Shown here piece after piece: positions 61,901 through 64,000 of a stretch of 64,000 bases of DNA. Both the position numbers and the translations under genes were made by a program. This DNA comes from Paramecium sonneborni. Its lineage: Eukaryota; Ciliophora; Oligohymenophorea; Peniculida; Parameciidae. The stretch is taken from NCBI GenBank assembly GCA_905182985.1, contig CAJJDN010000002.1:360876-424875 (forward strand), written 5' to 3'. The stretch's first letter is position 1. Every line of letters starts with the position of its first letter. Below the pieces are notes generated by a model. The model made no database searches and was not told where the DNA came from. It was given only the letters and a program-made list of their open reading frames with translations.

Positions 61901-64000
61901 TACGTTAATTAAAAGAGAAATTAAATCAACCTACAAAAAAGAACTTACTTAAATTATTAATAATTAACTCTAAAAAGAATTATAATTTTTTGAATTTGAT
62001 TTAAAATAAATGATTTAAGAAAGAAATTAGTTGTATTTTTAAATAAAGTATGAACCTTCATTTGAGCTTTCTTAAAAATTAGAAGAAAAAATCAATAAAT
62101 TAGCTAATCTAATTAAAACAATGATTTTTAACTTTAAGGAAATAGAATAAGAATATAATATTGAGATACCATTTTGTAATCAATTATTGATAGAGTTTGA
62201 AAAAGGAGATCAAAGTTCACAATCTTTTGAAATTCATGAGATTAGCTTTTACTAAGGAAAATCAATCACAGAATTATTTTTATTACGAATGGATAGCATT
62301 TCAAGAAAAATAAAAATATCTTAGGTTAAAAACACATATGTTGATTTTGTATGCTAAAATAAAAATTAAATAAGAACATTATTTTCTCAGAAAGAAAAAA
62401 GAAATGGTACTATAGATAGATTTTTAGATGATTTATAATAGGATTAATTATTACTATTATAAGGAGAATCAGGATATGGAAAAAGTTTAGCAATTAAAAT
62501 GATTGAAGAATATGTTTGGAAAAGAAATGACCCAATAAAAATTATTCCAATTATTATAAAATTATCAGAATTAAAAGATCCAATTAATAATGCAATAATT
62601 GAAACTTTAAGATCTTTGAATTATAAATTAGATGCTTCTTAAATTGATTAACTTTAAAATCATATAAAATCTAATAAAATGCAAATGCTATTTATATTTT
62701 AAGGTTACGATAAGTTGGGTTAAAATTTAAAACCTATTAATTTTCTTAAATCCAATAATTTAATTTAATGGAATACACCTTGTTTACCAAATACTCCAAA
62801 ATATATAATTGTAACTCGAAGTGAATAATTTAAAAATATTAATCATTTGCGTTGGATTGATTAAAATGAAATTAATTATATGACTAAAAATTATTGGAAT
62901 TTGAAAATTCTTCCTTTTGATTCTGATTAAATCAATCAATTTTTAATTCAATTTTAAGAAATGAGCATTAGAAATTTAGTTATGGATTTTTATTAACTTC
63001 TGTGTGAATTTCCTCATCAAGATTTACTAATTTAAAATTTCATCTCATTTTGGAAGAAAATTAATTTTAATTTTAATGAATAGAGTATAGGAAATATATT
63101 ACTTTCATAACCAATCATCAATAAATTAATAATTACATTATAATAGGATCCAAATATAAAAAATTTTAAAGGTTAAATTACTCAATAATTGTCTAATTAA
63201 TTAGCATAATTAAAATCAAGCTATTATTATAGTCGAATGTTAGAAAGTCTTCGATATGAGCAACCTATAGATAACCCATAAATTTTAAAGGTTTTTATTA
63301 ATGCTTTACCAAAATTAATTTAAAAAATGAGTGATAGTCAAAAAATAAAAAATCAGTTTTTTAATAATTATTTGTGTTAAAATTATCTAATTAATTGCGA
63401 AATTAATGAACCAATTACCTAATTAGAACAGTATTGGAATTAATTAGTTAATAGTTAATTTTTTAAATTATATAACTTAGATTATTCAGTAATAAAAGTA
63501 AAAACAATAATAAATTAATTATTTTAAAAAGATGCATCTTTGATTGAAAAAATTATTTCAGCATTTGAAAAAATTTAAATTACTCACTATGATCTATATG
63601 AAGAATATATGAATTATTATTTTGATAAATCTGTTAAAAACTATGAATTAATTGAATAAGGGATTGCTTTAACAGAATTTAGGGAAGAATAATGGAACTT
63701 TTGTTTAAATTTTGCTTAATTATTAGCATTCAATGAATTGTTTTCAATAAAATTAAATAATTTAGGAGGATCTGTAAGTGATTTGTAAATAATTTTGAAT
63801 GACGATAATTATTCAATAAAGGATACTCTTTTATCAAAAAAGTATATAAGAAATTCCATTCCATTAATTGAATAATTCTCAGTTTACTCTTTTGAAAGTA
63901 AAATAATTTAGGAATTCTTAGTTGCTAAAGCTATAATAAAATAAATTGAATTATTTGAGGTTATTCCAAATAATGAGTTATTTGATAATAGTCTTCTTAA
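58929..64000 (+). CDS. Giant NACHT-like P-loop protein, at least 1690 aa, cut by window end
   Basis: One frame without a TGA from ATG 58929 to the window edge. Residues 1 to about 1150 are long, Gln/Asn-rich helices without recognised domains. A P-loop NTPase follows: Walker A GESGYGKS at 1179-1186 within LLLLQGESGYGKSLAIKMI, then FIFQGYDKLG near 1255-1264 at the Walker B place, and a YIIVTRSEQF strand typical of NACHT/STAND ATPases. The usual Walker B is hhhhDGxDE; here the first Asp is Gln (codon TAA at 62700-62702) and the Glu is Lys, so hydrolysis may be impaired. STAND proteins act as switches and often end in WD40 or similar repeats, which would lie beyond the window. No intron seen over 5 kb. 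Confidence 0.85.

Overview
The window is macronuclear-type DNA of a Paramecium-like ciliate. TAA and TAG read as glutamine throughout real genes and TGA is the only stop. Introns are tiny (about 20-28 nt, GTA...AG), DNA between genes is very AT-rich, and the gene content fits: cysteine-rich GPI-type surface antigens, CFAP58, MORN proteins and very large Gln/Asn-rich proteins. Reading with this code and removing the tiny introns gives some two dozen good genes, most of which a standard-code ORF search would miss. Every multi-exon model given with coordinates sums to a multiple of three.

Layout. 1-12 kb: surface antigen, a hypothetical protein, a YANK-like kinase, a Myb-like gene, a large antigen, and a second Myb-like gene (shown twice by an assembly artefact). 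12-24 kb: TMEM16/anoctamin, a pseudokinase with helical repeats (perhaps fused to the anoctamin), and CFAP58. 24-30 kb: poorly coding DNA with two doubtful ORFs, a third Myb-like gene and a CDK-like kinase. 30-37 kb: a PAP2-like membrane protein, a third antigen, an IQ-MORN protein, a Sec13-like WD40 protein and an SPX-EXS (XPR1/PHO1-type) protein. 39-50 kb: a TROVE/vWA (Ro60/p80-like) protein, an eIF2-alpha-kinase-like protein, a B-box protein with twelve GGG/W repeats and sixteen introns, and a single-pass membrane protein. 50-57 kb: a two-CCCH-finger EXD1-like exonuclease (5' half shown twice), a KH-domain gene broken by TGA codons, and a possible pseudogene. 58-64 kb: a small coiled-coil gene and a giant NACHT-like P-loop protein that runs off the right edge.

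The scaffold has six joins where the end of one contig repeats the start of the next (0.5-1.15 kb), separated by one N or by a block of Ns. These are best read as unmerged overlaps, not biological duplications. Removing them would shorten the window by about 5.5 kb.

The genes do not form an operon or one pathway. Packing is tight in places (11 nt between convergent stops at 43.9 kb, 28 nt at 34.7 kb, 56 nt between divergent starts at 34 kb). The points most worth following are the frequent AAG splice acceptors, the repeat-per-exon MORN-like gene, the possible anoctamin-pseudokinase fusion, the exonuclease, and the NACHT protein with an altered Walker B.
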